In this document: piece by piece, positions 46,816 through 54,810 of the stretch
Layout: each line of letters begins with the position of its first letter
How positions within the stretch are numbered: position 1 is the stretch's first letter
Source of the DNA: Halobacillus locisalis
GTDB taxonomy: Bacteria; Bacillota; Bacilli; Bacillales; Halobacillaceae
Length of the DNA stretch: 64,000 bases
Direction of reading: 5' to 3'
NCBI RefSeq assembly: GCF_013694105.1
Contig: NZ_JACEFG010000001.1
Span: 1-64,000, forward strand
Program-made: the position numbers and the translations under genes
Notes under the pieces: generated by a model
The model's database searches: none
Told to the model about the DNA's origin: nothing
What the model saw: only the letters and a program-made list of their open reading frames with translations

Positions 46816-48684
46816 ATGCAATTATATAGTAAAGAAACAATCCAACACCTACAAGCCCGTGTGTTTGAGTTATTTACAACAGAATCTACACACACCTTCG
46901 AGAAGTTTATTGATCTTCTCTCTATTGAAATTCAACAATTCCTTCAAATAGATGGTTGTGTCATATACTTGCTGAATGAATGGGAGGAAGTTTTCCAGTT
47001 AAGAGCAGGGGACTCTTATGAAGGTTTGACGTTGCATGATCATGTCTCAGCTACAGATATCTCATGGGAAGAATCCACCTTATGGTATAAGAACGAGCCC
47101 TTTAATCCCTACAAAAAAACAAGTATTCCTTATGTGAAGTCGTCATCCATCCCTCTAATGGATAAGGAAAAGATATATGGATTCTTGCTTCTTTCTCAAC
47201 AAGTGCTGGGAGAGTTCGATCACCATTTACTGAACTCAATCATTGAAGAAGTGAGCAAAGCTATACATAAAATCCGCGTCCTTTATTCAGCTTTTGAGGA
47301 AAAGCGTAAATATGAATCTCTGTATAAAGGAACGTCTTTGTTTCATTCTTCCAACAAGAGTGATGAAGTGCTTGAGAAAGTGATTGAAACGTTACGAAAC
47401 GTTTATCCCCAATTTAATTATTATTTATTGCTATCCCAAGATTATGCACCTTCATCGGAGCTTCCTATTAAGAACCTATCTTATGAAAAAGATAATGCCT
47501 CACAAGCGAGTACACAAGCTTACTTATTGGGCGAAATGCAGATGGAATATCAAACCCAGGAGGGTCAATCTATTTTGTACGCTCCTTTAAAGGGGAAGCA
47601 GGGTGTTTACGGTGTGCTTCAAGTTGTCTCGGATCATGCTCTTTACTTTCCGGAAACGTATGTGGAGTTTTTCGATTTACTCTCTCAGGACGCCGGGAAA
47701 GCACTTGAGAATGCTCAATTGTATCAGCAGTCAAGAAGGTTGAACAGCGACCTGCAATTGATTAATTCTACATCAAAGCACCTCAATTCGACGATGAGGC
47801 TTACAGAGAAAATCACCTACATGGCGGATCGAATCGATCAATCCTTTCAAGCAGATGAAGTAGGGTTCATCATTTTTGAAGATGATACACACTCCGACTT
47901 TACCATTTCGGAGGGAAGTTCCGCTTTTTTTAATATAAAAGATTCGAGAACCTTTATAGAACGTATTGATCGGACATTCATGAGAGAGGAAGAAGCGGTT
48001 TTCATTGGGGATTTGTCTTCTAAGTGGGAGGGACATTGTCCATTTCGATCGTTGATGGCGGTTCCTATGAAGGATCAGGAATATTTAGATGGACTAGCCA
48101 TTGTTGTGCACAGGGATCCTTATTATTTTAGCTTTGAATCTTTTAAGTTGCTACAGTCGCTTGTTCATCATTCGACACTTGCCTTTGCCAACTCTATGCT
48201 ACATGAAGAATTAGAAAGGACGATCATCACGGATTATCTAACAAAGCTGCATTCTCGGAATTATCTCGATCAACAAGTAGAAGAGCACCTTAAGCAGGAT
48301 GAGAACGGTCATTTCTTGCTTTTTGACATAGATAACTTCAAGCGGGTCAATGATACACATGGTCACCAAGTCGGGGATGCGGTAATTTGTCAGGTTGCGG
48401 ATATTATTCAAACCATCATCGCCAACCAAGGCTTGGCTGCTCGTTGGGGTGGAGAAGAGTTAGCTGTGTATCTCCCATCGATGTCCTTTGAGGAGGCCCA
48501 CGCATTGGCAGAATTAGTACGAAACTCAGTCTCGGAGCAGTCGTGCCCACCTGTAACGGTTTCCTGCGGATTAGCGTCATGGGACTCGGTCCACTTATTG
48601 GACGTGAAACAAATGGTTAAGCAAGCGGATCAAGCGCTTTATGTAGCGAAAGAATTTGGAAAAAATAGAATTGTTAAAGCATAA
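46816..48684 (+). CDS. dgcP: Diguanylate cyclase DgcP (YtrP), GAF-GGDEF
   Basis: A 622-residue soluble protein. Residues up to ~450 contain several GAF-like sensor regions (LSIEIQQFLQIDGCVIYLL at the first). The GGDEF domain begins at about residue 465 (DYLTKLHSRNYLDQQ), with FDIDNFKRVNDTHGHQVGD and the signature RWGGEELAVYLPS. The signature is GGEEL, not GGDEF or GGEEF, so the last residue is changed. In B. subtilis DgcP (YtrP), next to rpsD, is an active c-di-GMP synthase. No I-site (RxxD) is obvious just upstream. ATG 46816 is 9 nt after AGGTGAGG. Confidence 0.9.
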   Translation: MQLYSKETIQHLQARVFELFTTESTHTFEKFIDLLSIEIQQFLQIDGCVIYLLNEWEEVFQLRAGDSYEGLTLHDHVSATDISWEESTLWYKNEPFNPYKKTSIPYVKSSSIPLMDKEKIYGFLLLSQQVLGEFDHHLLNSIIEEVSKAIHKIRVLYSAFEEKRKYESLYKGTSLFHSSNKSDEVLEKVIETLRNVYPQFNYYLLLSQDYAPSSELPIKNLSYEKDNASQASTQAYLLGEMQMEYQTQEGQSILYAPLKGKQGVYGVLQVVSDHALYFPETYVEFFDLLSQDAGKALENAQLYQQSRRLNSDLQLINSTSKHLNSTMRLTEKITYMADRIDQSFQADEVGFIIFEDDTHSDFTISEGSSAFFNIKDSRTFIERIDRTFMREEEAVFIGDLSSKWEGHCPFRSLMAVPMKDQEYLDGLAIVVHRDPYYFSFESFKLLQSLVHHSTLAFANSMLHEELERTIITDYLTKLHSRNYLDQQVEEHLKQDENGHFLLFDIDNFKRVNDTHGHQVGDAVICQVADIIQTIIANQGLAARWGGEELAVYLPSMSFEEAHALAELVRNSVSEQSCPPVTVSCGLASWDSVHLLDVKQMVKQADQALYVAKEFGKNRIVKA

Positions 48685-48705
48685 TGTCTTGAATTAATCC
48701 TGAAA

Positions 48706-48742
48706 AAAACTCTCTTCCGCAATTGGAAGAGAGTTTTTTTAG
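48706..48742. terminator. Bidirectional terminator between dgcP and ytsP
   Basis: AAACTCTCTTCC / GGAAGAGAGTTT stem with GCAATT loop, A-run before and T-run after. Confidence 0.88.
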
Positions 48743-48747
48743 GTAAA

Positions 48748-49227
48748 TTAAATGAAGGGCTGCAATGTTTCTACGAATTTCGTTAAATACAATTCGTCTT
48801 CTTCATCAAATCGATCTTTAGAAGGACTATCAATATCTAACACTCCGTAGATTTCTCCATCTTTGAAAATAGGGACGACAATTTCAGCTTGAGATGCAGC
48901 GTCACATGCGATGTGGCCTGGGAAAGCATGAACGTCAGCTATACGTTGTACTTTTCCTTCTGAAACAGCTGTTCCGCATACGCCTTTTCCAGATGGAATT
49001 CTCACGCAAGCCGGGAGCCCTTGAAACGGACCTAGAACGAGTTGGTCCTGTTTCCACAAGTAGAAGCCTACCCAGTTCACGTCATTTAAGAATTGATTGA
49101 GTAGGGAAGAAGCATTGGATAGGTTAGCAATAGCATCTGGTTCATCTTCGAGCAAAGCCTTCAATTGCTTAAGCAAGAGCTCATAGCTTTCCTTTTTGTT
49201 GCCTGAATAAGTCATTTGTTGAAACAT
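48748..49227 (-). CDS. ytsP: GAF-domain protein YtsP, free Met-R-sulfoxide reductase type
   Basis: A 159-residue single GAF domain of the YebR/fRMsr family, which reduces free methionine-(R)-sulfoxide. The catalytic cysteines fit the Cys residues in LPACVRIPSGKGVCGTAV, and the DIDSPSKDRFDEEDELYL end is typical. The start has AAGGAGGA upstream. It is divergent from refZ and convergent with dgcP. Confidence 0.9.
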   Translation of the reverse strand: MFQQMTYSGNKKESYELLLKQLKALLEDEPDAIANLSNASSLLNQFLNDVNWVGFYLWKQDQLVLGPFQGLPACVRIPSGKGVCGTAVSEGKVQRIADVHAFPGHIACDAASQAEIVVPIFKDGEIYGVLDIDSPSKDRFDEEDELYLTKFVETLQPFI

Positions 49228-49251
49228 GGTATATTCCTCCTTACATAGTAT

Positions 49252-49278
49252 CCGACAAAAGATTTAGGAAAATGTCGG
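49252..49278. promoter_or_regulatory. Inverted repeat between ytsP and refZ
   Basis: CCGACA / TGTCGG, 6 bp arms with 15 nt between, in the gap between divergent ytsP and refZ. It could be an operator of the TetR-type RefZ, but spacing is wide and this is a guess. Confidence 0.3.
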
Positions 49279-49348
49279 GATTTGGTGCACGATTACTAGC
49301 AGGATTTCCCCTAAAGATGAAGAACTGTTTTGTTGAGGGGGAAAAATA

Positions 49349-49951
49349 ATGAACCGACAGAACGCAACACGGGATAAAGTGCTGAATGTAGCCTGCCGAC
49401 TGTTTTACAGCCAAGGATTCAATGGGACATCCGTTCGGGATATTGCAAAAACAGCAGACGTGAACGTGTCTTTAATTCATTATTACTTCAAGAGTAAACA
49501 AGGACTATTCGAATCGCTTGCTGTCAACTACTTCGAACCTTATCTGGAAATCCTGGATAGTGAAGCAGAATCTGACTTGAGCTTAGGGATAGAACCTTTA
49601 GTGAAAAAAATTCTACATTATAAACAAAGCCATTATCAACTATCTTGTTTAGTTTACAGAGAACTTTCACTAAATACCGTCTTTGCAAAAGAGATGCTCG
49701 TCACGTATGTGGCAAAAGAAAATCATTTGTTCCATCGCATTTTGTTTAATAAGAAATCGCGAGTCGAGGTGACTTTCAAGGAACAGTTATGCCTGATGCA
49801 ATTGAAAGGTTTGCTCAATGCCCCCTTCACGATGCCGCATGAATGGAATGATTCTTTTGCAACAGAATCATCTGTTGAGCACTTTGTCAAAGTTTATAGT
49901 GAGTTGATGGCTAAGCAGCAAACGGTTCAATTATTAAGCGCTAACCTTTAA
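49349..49951 (+). CDS. refZ: TetR-type DNA-binding protein RefZ (YttP)
   Basis: A 200-residue TetR-family protein. The N-terminal HTH is GTSVRDIAKTADVNVSLIHY, and the rest is an all-helical ligand/dimer domain. In B. subtilis RefZ binds sites near oriC and helps place the division septum, affecting FtsZ at the start of sporulation; the same role is inferred from likeness and from its place between ytsP and hisJ. It overlaps the convergent hisJ 3' end by 11 nt. Confidence 0.87.
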   Translation: MNRQNATRDKVLNVACRLFYSQGFNGTSVRDIAKTADVNVSLIHYYFKSKQGLFESLAVNYFEPYLEILDSEAESDLSLGIEPLVKKILHYKQSHYQLSCLVYRELSLNTVFAKEMLVTYVAKENHLFHRILFNKKSRVEVTFKEQLCLMQLKGLLNAPFTMPHEWNDSFATESSVEHFVKVYSELMAKQQTVQLLSANL

Positions 49952-50744
49952 GGAAGGACGGTGCTAAATGCTCGTGTCCTTGGAATAAGTCAGTTGCCTG
50001 ATGGGCATCTGACCCATAAATGAGAGGGATCCCTATTGCTTGTGCCTGCTCTGCAATATCCATTGTAGGGTAGGTTTCTTTGCAATGGGGCTTTTTTGTT
50101 CCTGCCCCGTTATAGTCTAAGGATAGCCCTTTTTCATTAACAGCTTTCAGAACTTTCGTGGCTTCTTTTTCCCAATTGTCTGGAGAGGGATAAAGTTTAT
50201 TGAATTTCCGAATCAGTGTCATGTGCCCGATTCGGTTCGGCTTCCAATATCCGAGGTCTGCTTCTACCGAGGATCTGACTGCATCGAAATATGCTTGATA
50301 GATCAGTTGGCTGGACCCGAAATCATGGAGGGCATCTTTGAACATGTGCGGGCTGAAATCTATACAGTACCAACCACGGCTTGCTTTAAGGAAATGAACG
50401 GATAAGATACCATCGTCGAGTTCTGGACCATACTGGTTCAGAAATTGTTCGGTTTCTTTTTCGTATCCACTGATATAGTCGATTTCGAATCCAACGGAGA
50501 TATCCAATTCCTTTTGATATTCTTTTTTCAATGCTTGGATACTTTCAATGTATGGTTCTACATCCTTGCGATCCATTCCGCTATCCTTATCAGGAACGGG
50601 GTCATCAAACGATACCGGAAGTGGGGCATGCTCTGTAAATGTCATCGACGTGTACCCGATTCCGATCGCGCGTTCTATATACGATTTTAGTGAATCACTT
50701 GTACCATGGGGGCAATAAGGAGAGTGAATGTGTCCATCAATCAT
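49941..50744 (-). CDS. hisJ: Histidinol-phosphatase HisJ (PHP type)
   Basis: A 267-residue metallo-phosphatase of the PHP family, the penultimate phosphatase of histidine synthesis. Metal ligands are in MIDGHIHSPYCPHG, FTEHAPLP, DISVGFEIDY and LIYGSDAHQ. ATG 50744 has AAGGAGGA upstream; an earlier frame start at 50780 is not supported. No other histidine gene is nearby, as in B. subtilis where hisJ also lies here. It is tail to tail with refZ. Confidence 0.92.
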   Translation of the reverse strand: MIDGHIHSPYCPHGTSDSLKSYIERAIGIGYTSMTFTEHAPLPVSFDDPVPDKDSGMDRKDVEPYIESIQALKKEYQKELDISVGFEIDYISGYEKETEQFLNQYGPELDDGILSVHFLKASRGWYCIDFSPHMFKDALHDFGSSQLIYQAYFDAVRSSVEADLGYWKPNRIGHMTLIRKFNKLYPSPDNWEKEATKVLKAVNEKGLSLDYNGAGTKKPHCKETYPTMDIAEQAQAIGIPLIYGSDAHQATDLFQGHEHLAPSFLKG

Positions 50745-50905
50745 GAGCGAATCCTCCTTGTTCTTTGAATAATTTGTCAACGAGTTGATAAATTTGAAAT
50801 ATTTTAGCCAAAATTGCTATTTACATGGTATCATAATAAGCAATAAATCATTATTTTCGGAACTTTATTTATCCGTTGAGCGTGTATCTTGTAAGGAGGC
50901 TATTT

Positions 50906-52597
50906 ATGAAGTACGTCATTGGGGGTATCTTGCTACTTATCGTGCTGTTCATCGTAGGACTGATTTGGCGTAAACGTGTCTATGATGAAGTGGATCGCTT
51001 GGAAAGCTGGAAGATGGACATTATGAACCGAAGAGTGACGGACGAGCTCTCGAAGGTCAAAAGCTTAAACCTTTCAGGTGAGACACAGGAAAAGTTCGAG
51101 GCGTGGCGAAACCGTTGGGATCAAATTTTGACAAAAGAATTGCCGGAATTAGAAGAAGACTTATTTGATGCAGAAGAAGCAGCGGATAAGTACCAGTGGA
51201 ATCGAGTGAAGAAGGTCATTGCACACACGGAAGGTAAATTAGAGGGAATCGAACAGAACATTAAGGCGATGTTTGATGAGTTGGAGGTTCTATTGAATTC
51301 AGAGGAAAGCAGTCGTCTTGAAATGGAGTCGATTCAACCTGAACTTAAGGAATTGTCTAAAACATTGATTCAAAGCCGCCATCAATTCAGCCGAGCAGTT
51401 CATGTATATGAGCGCAGAGTGGCTGAACTCCAGGCGCAATTGTCGGACTATGAACAATTGACCGACCAAGGAGATTATTTGGAAGCGAATGAATTAGCTC
51501 AGAGAACTAGGGAAGAAGTGGTTAAGCTTAAAACAGACGTGGAACGCTTTCCTTTGTTCTACAAAAAAGCAAACTCTGAGTTACCTGACCAATTGAAGGA
51601 ACTGACGAGCGGACTCGAGGAGATGGAACAGGAAGGGTATCGGGTTTCCCAGTTTGAGTTTTTGCCTGAGATACATAACTTTGAGCGGTCATTGAGCACG
51701 ATGGTAGCGAAGTTAGAGCAAGGGGATCAAGAAGACGTCGAGAAAGAATTGACCGAAATGGAAAACCGAGTCCAGGAGATGTATCAGTTGCTGGAAAAAG
51801 AAGCTATTGCTCATAACTATGTAGAAAAGCAGTACGGACCTTTAAAATCACAACTCGATGAGCTGGATTATGTTTTAGAACTTACCGAGAAGGAAATAGA
51901 AGAAATACAATACACGTACCAATTGGATGAAAAGGATATTGAAACATATCGAAGTTTGAAAACCCTTTACAATCAATTGAAGAAACGATTATCTCTAGTC
52001 TATGACAAACGACAAGATGGGCAAACCTCATTCGTAGAACTAAGAGAAGAGCTCGAGCGAACTCAAGAGCAGATGAAAGAATTAAAAGAGAAACAAAAGT
52101 TCTTCAGTGAAAATGTTCAAGCGGTTAGAAAAGATGAACGCGAAGCGATTGACAAACTTTCAAGTATGGAACAGTTGCTTTTAGATACTCACCGCCGTTT
52201 GAAGCGCAGCAATCTCCCTGGTATTCCACATTCTCTTTACGAAGACATGAAGGAAGCCAGTGATCGCATTGACGATGTATTTCAATGTCTTGATCAACAA
52301 CCGCTTGATATGGCGACAGTTTCAAGGAAGCTGGAAGAGTCTGTTGAATTAACAGAAAAGCTGCATGAACGTGCCGATCAAACAATGGAAACAGCAGAAT
52401 TCGCGGAACGCGTCATTCAGTATGCCAACCGCTATCGAAGTCAGCACCCATTGCTTGCAGCTAAATTGTTAGAAGCAGAAGCAGAGTTCAGGTCATACCG
52501 TTATGATTCCGCATTGAAGTTAGCTGGCAATGCTTTGAATGAAGTTGATCCAAAAGCCTTCTCGCGTATTGAAGAGAAAGAGCAAGTACTCGCTTAG
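50906..52597 (+). CDS. ezrA: Septation ring regulator EzrA
   Basis: A 563-residue protein with one N-terminal TM helix (YVIGGILLLIVLFIVGLIW) and a long cytoplasmic series of coiled-coil/spectrin-like repeats, strongly acidic. The closing part (RSQHPLLAAKLLEAEAEFRS, then YDSALKLAGNALNEVDP) is the conserved EzrA C-terminus. EzrA curbs FtsZ ring formation away from midcell. ATG 50906 has AAGGAGG 6 nt upstream. The next small gene starts 11 nt after it. Confidence 0.95.
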   Translation: MKYVIGGILLLIVLFIVGLIWRKRVYDEVDRLESWKMDIMNRRVTDELSKVKSLNLSGETQEKFEAWRNRWDQILTKELPELEEDLFDAEEAADKYQWNRVKKVIAHTEGKLEGIEQNIKAMFDELEVLLNSEESSRLEMESIQPELKELSKTLIQSRHQFSRAVHVYERRVAELQAQLSDYEQLTDQGDYLEANELAQRTREEVVKLKTDVERFPLFYKKANSELPDQLKELTSGLEEMEQEGYRVSQFEFLPEIHNFERSLSTMVAKLEQGDQEDVEKELTEMENRVQEMYQLLEKEAIAHNYVEKQYGPLKSQLDELDYVLELTEKEIEEIQYTYQLDEKDIETYRSLKTLYNQLKKRLSLVYDKRQDGQTSFVELREELERTQEQMKELKEKQKFFSENVQAVRKDEREAIDKLSSMEQLLLDTHRRLKRSNLPGIPHSLYEDMKEASDRIDDVFQCLDQQPLDMATVSRKLEESVELTEKLHERADQTMETAEFAERVIQYANRYRSQHPLLAAKLLEAEAEFRSYRYDSALKLAGNALNEVDPKAFSRIEEKEQVLA

Positions 52598-52608
52598 GAA
52601 GTGTTAAC

Positions 52609-52944
52609 ATGAAAAAATGGGGACTCATTGGATTAGGCGTTTTCACCTCGTTGATTTGGGTGGCCGTTATCGTAGTTTTAATAACCCCACCAAGCACTAG
52701 TCATCTAGCAGAATCACATAGCCTGTCCTTAGAGCCATATCATTCTGAAAAAACCATATCAGAGGAACGGTTGACCGCTCATTTCATGAATGGTGAAGCC
52801 GTTGATCGTGAAGCTGATACCATCTTTGGTAAACGGGTTATAACAAGAAACTGGGTAGAAGATATGCAAGAGGATGGAAAGCTCAGTATCGACACGATTC
52901 TGGACTCATTGGAACTTGAATCGCCGTCACCAGATAATAGTTAA
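52609..52944 (+). CDS. Single-pass membrane protein of unknown function after ezrA
   Basis: A 111-residue protein: a TM helix (about residues 5-27), a Ser/His-rich linker, and an acidic soluble part (TAHFMNGEAVDREADTIFGK). I do not recognise the family. It starts 11 nt after ezrA and ends before a terminator, so it is probably co-transcribed with ezrA; a link with division is only contextual. The N-terminal helix is flanked by Lys, so the tail is probably outside. There is no lipobox Cys. Confidence 0.7.
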   Translation: MKKWGLIGLGVFTSLIWVAVIVVLITPPSTSHLAESHSLSLEPYHSEKTISEERLTAHFMNGEAVDREADTIFGKRVITRNWVEDMQEDGKLSIDTILDSLELESPSPDNS

Positions 52945-52948
52945 ACAA

Positions 52949-52979
52949 GAAAGGGCCACCTGGACAGGTGGCCCTTTTC
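52949..52979 (+). terminator. Terminator of the ezrA unit
   Basis: AAGGGCCACCT / AGGTGGCCCTT stem with GGAC loop and TTTT. Confidence 0.88.
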
Positions 52980-53028
52980 AGTGTGTCTTCAAAAGCTACT
53001 TTCGGTTCTTCCAAGTCTAGAAGGGGCC

Positions 53029-53149
53029 GGTGGCGTGGAAACGACTCCCTTTCCGCAGGAGGCTGTGAGCGTCTTCGACCGCTTCACGGCCTGCGGAATC
53101 TCACCCAAGCCTCAGAATCCTGCAGGAGTGTCGCGGTTTCCACGCCACC
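53029..53149. repeat. Long palindromic repeat, locus 2 element A
   Basis: Inverted repeats GGTGGCGTGGAAAC / GTTTCCACGCCACC (14 bp) enclose a core with CTTTCCGCAGGAGGCTG and CCTGCAGGAGTGTCGC, related to the elements at loci 1 and 3. The full gap 52980-53664 has no gene. Confidence 0.8.
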
Positions 53150-53252
53150 TTGCGAGAGGGAGTGTGTACCTCTAGAGATCCTCTGCGAAAAGGACTGTTA
53201 CGGAGAAGCGCACATTGTTTGGCAAGGTTCTGTTTCCGCTATTTGTAGCGTA

Positions 53253-53374
53253 GTGGGATGGAAAACGGAGAGACTCCCGCGGGAGAAGACTAAAGGAAGA
53301 CCCCACAGAGAGTGTTAACGAACGACTCGCTTGCCGGCTCCCCCGCAGGAAAGCGAGTCGTTTTCCACCCCCAC
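53253..53374. repeat. Long palindromic repeat, locus 2 element B
   Basis: Near-perfect arms GTGGGATGGAAAACG and CGTTTTCCACCCCCAC. The core reads GAGACTCCCGCGGGAGAAG ... GGCTCCCCCGCAGGAAAGCG, i.e. the locus 1/3 element A core in opposite orientation. Confidence 0.8.
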
Positions 53375-53422
53375 GGTATTCTTATATGATCTAACAGAAT
53401 CGTTACATAGACTTCTTCAACA

Positions 53423-53466
53423 GGCTGAACAGTAAGGGGAAAAGCCCCTATTGTAGTTTCACTTTA
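53423..53466 (+). repeat. Two-hairpin element, partial copy
   Basis: GGCTGAACAGTAAGGGGAAA, a short hairpin (AAGGGG / CCCCT) and then TTGTAGTTTCACTTTAT, the conserved 3' end of the two-hairpin repeat. The 5' hairpin and the linker GTAAAGGCCC are missing. Confidence 0.65.
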
Positions 53467-53477
53467 TCCCGCCTTAA

Positions 53478-53609
53478 CTAGCCGTAATCCTACCACTTCC
53501 ATAGTTGAAGGCAGAGTGAGGGGGTGGTGGTAGGAAACGGCAAGTAAAGGCCCGATTGGTTCAACTAACAATAAGGGAAAAAGCCCCCTTATTGTAGTTT
53601 CACTTTATA
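53478..53609 (+). repeat. Two-hairpin intergenic repeat element, copy 2
   Basis: The outer hairpin CCTACCAC / GTGGTAGG, extended by GCCG / CGGC, is followed by GTAAAGGCCCGATTGGTTCA, then a perfect inner hairpin ACAATAAGGG / CCCTTATTGT and TAGTTTCACTTTAT. The order and linkers match 27184-27313, while the stems differ. Confidence 0.75.
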
Positions 53610-53664
53610 TAAATGGTATGATAGTATAGTGGTTTGGAATTTCAAGAAAAGGAGACCAAAACCC

Positions 53665-54807
53665 ATGATTTATTTAGATAATAGTGCCACGACTCATCCA
53701 CATGAAGAAGTTCTTCGAAGCTATCAGAAAGTAGCGGATGTCTATTATGCTAATCCATCTTCCGTTCACCGCTTCGGTAGTGAAGTAGAACGTTTGCTGC
53801 AACAATCAAGAACCCAGGCCGCTCAGTTGTTCGGTGTACATTCACGAGAAGTGATCTTCACATCTGGAGGTACAGAGGGGAACAATATGGCGATCAAAGG
53901 TATTGCGTTTATGCATCAAAATAGAGGGAAGCATATGATCACGTCTTCCGTTGAACATCCATCTGTGATGGAAGCATTTCGTGCACTTGAGTCCTTGGGT
54001 TTTGAGGTGACCTATCTTCCGGTTGACTCAGAGGGAAAGGTTCAACCTTCTGATGTATCGGATGCGATGAGAAAAGATACGATTCTTGTGAGTATCATGT
54101 CTGTAAATAATGAGCTTGGTACGATTCAACCTATACGAGAAATAGGACAGATTGTACGTCCATTTCCAAAGGCATTTTTCCATGTGGACCATGTTCAAGG
54201 ACTTGGTAAAATAGATTTGCCTATAAAAGAATATGCTATCGACCTTTGCACGGTATCCGGACATAAGATTCATGGTCTGAAGGGTACAGGTGCATTGATC
54301 GTTCAAAATAACGTATCTCTGTTTCCATTACTTCACGGAGGAGGGCAAGAGCTTGAAGCACGTGCTGGAACGGAGAACCTTGCAGGGAACGTTGCTTTTG
54401 TCAAAGCGCTTCGCTTACTATTAGAGAAGAAAGAAGATAAACGGGCGCATATGTCTTCGCTCCGTAATCAATTGTGGCATGACTTAATTGAGAATCAACA
54501 GGTCGTCATCAATTCACCGAAGAACGGTGCGCCTCATATCCTCAATTTCTCCGTGCCTGGTTATCGACCAGAAGTGATGATCCATGCATTAGGGGAGGAA
54601 GATATCTTCATCTCTACGAAATCTGCTTGTTCGTCGAAAGAACCTGATGTAAGTGCTATTCTTCAGGCATGTGGATTAAACAGCGACCGTACTACTTCTG
54701 CTTTACGAGTCAGTTTTTCTTACGAAAATACGGAAGATGAATTAAGGACTTTCGTACAAACCCTGAATTCGAAGATTGAAAAATTACAAGCAACGATGGG
54801 GCGATAA
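53665..54807 (+). CDS. nifZ: Cysteine desulfurase NifZ (partner of ThiI)
   Basis: A 380-residue class V PLP enzyme of the NifS type. It shows YLDNSATTHPHEEV, the PLP Lys in SGHKIHGLKGTGAL and the catalytic Cys in STKSACSSKEPDVSAIL. It frees persulfide sulfur from cysteine; the gene order ezrA-nifZ-thiI suggests delivery to ThiI, as in B. subtilis. ATG 53665 has AAAAGGAGA about 10 nt upstream. It is 4 nt before thiI. Confidence 0.93.
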   Translation: MIYLDNSATTHPHEEVLRSYQKVADVYYANPSSVHRFGSEVERLLQQSRTQAAQLFGVHSREVIFTSGGTEGNNMAIKGIAFMHQNRGKHMITSSVEHPSVMEAFRALESLGFEVTYLPVDSEGKVQPSDVSDAMRKDTILVSIMSVNNELGTIQPIREIGQIVRPFPKAFFHVDHVQGLGKIDLPIKEYAIDLCTVSGHKIHGLKGTGALIVQNNVSLFPLLHGGGQELEARAGTENLAGNVAFVKALRLLLEKKEDKRAHMSSLRNQLWHDLIENQQVVINSPKNGAPHILNFSVPGYRPEVMIHALGEEDIFISTKSACSSKEPDVSAILQACGLNSDRTTSALRVSFSYENTEDELRTFVQTLNSKIEKLQATMGR

Positions 54808-54810
54808 ATC

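Noticed and set aside
53029-53374. Possible small genes in the block upstream of nifZ
   Set aside because: The frames follow the palindromic repeats and have no RBS or natural codon use.
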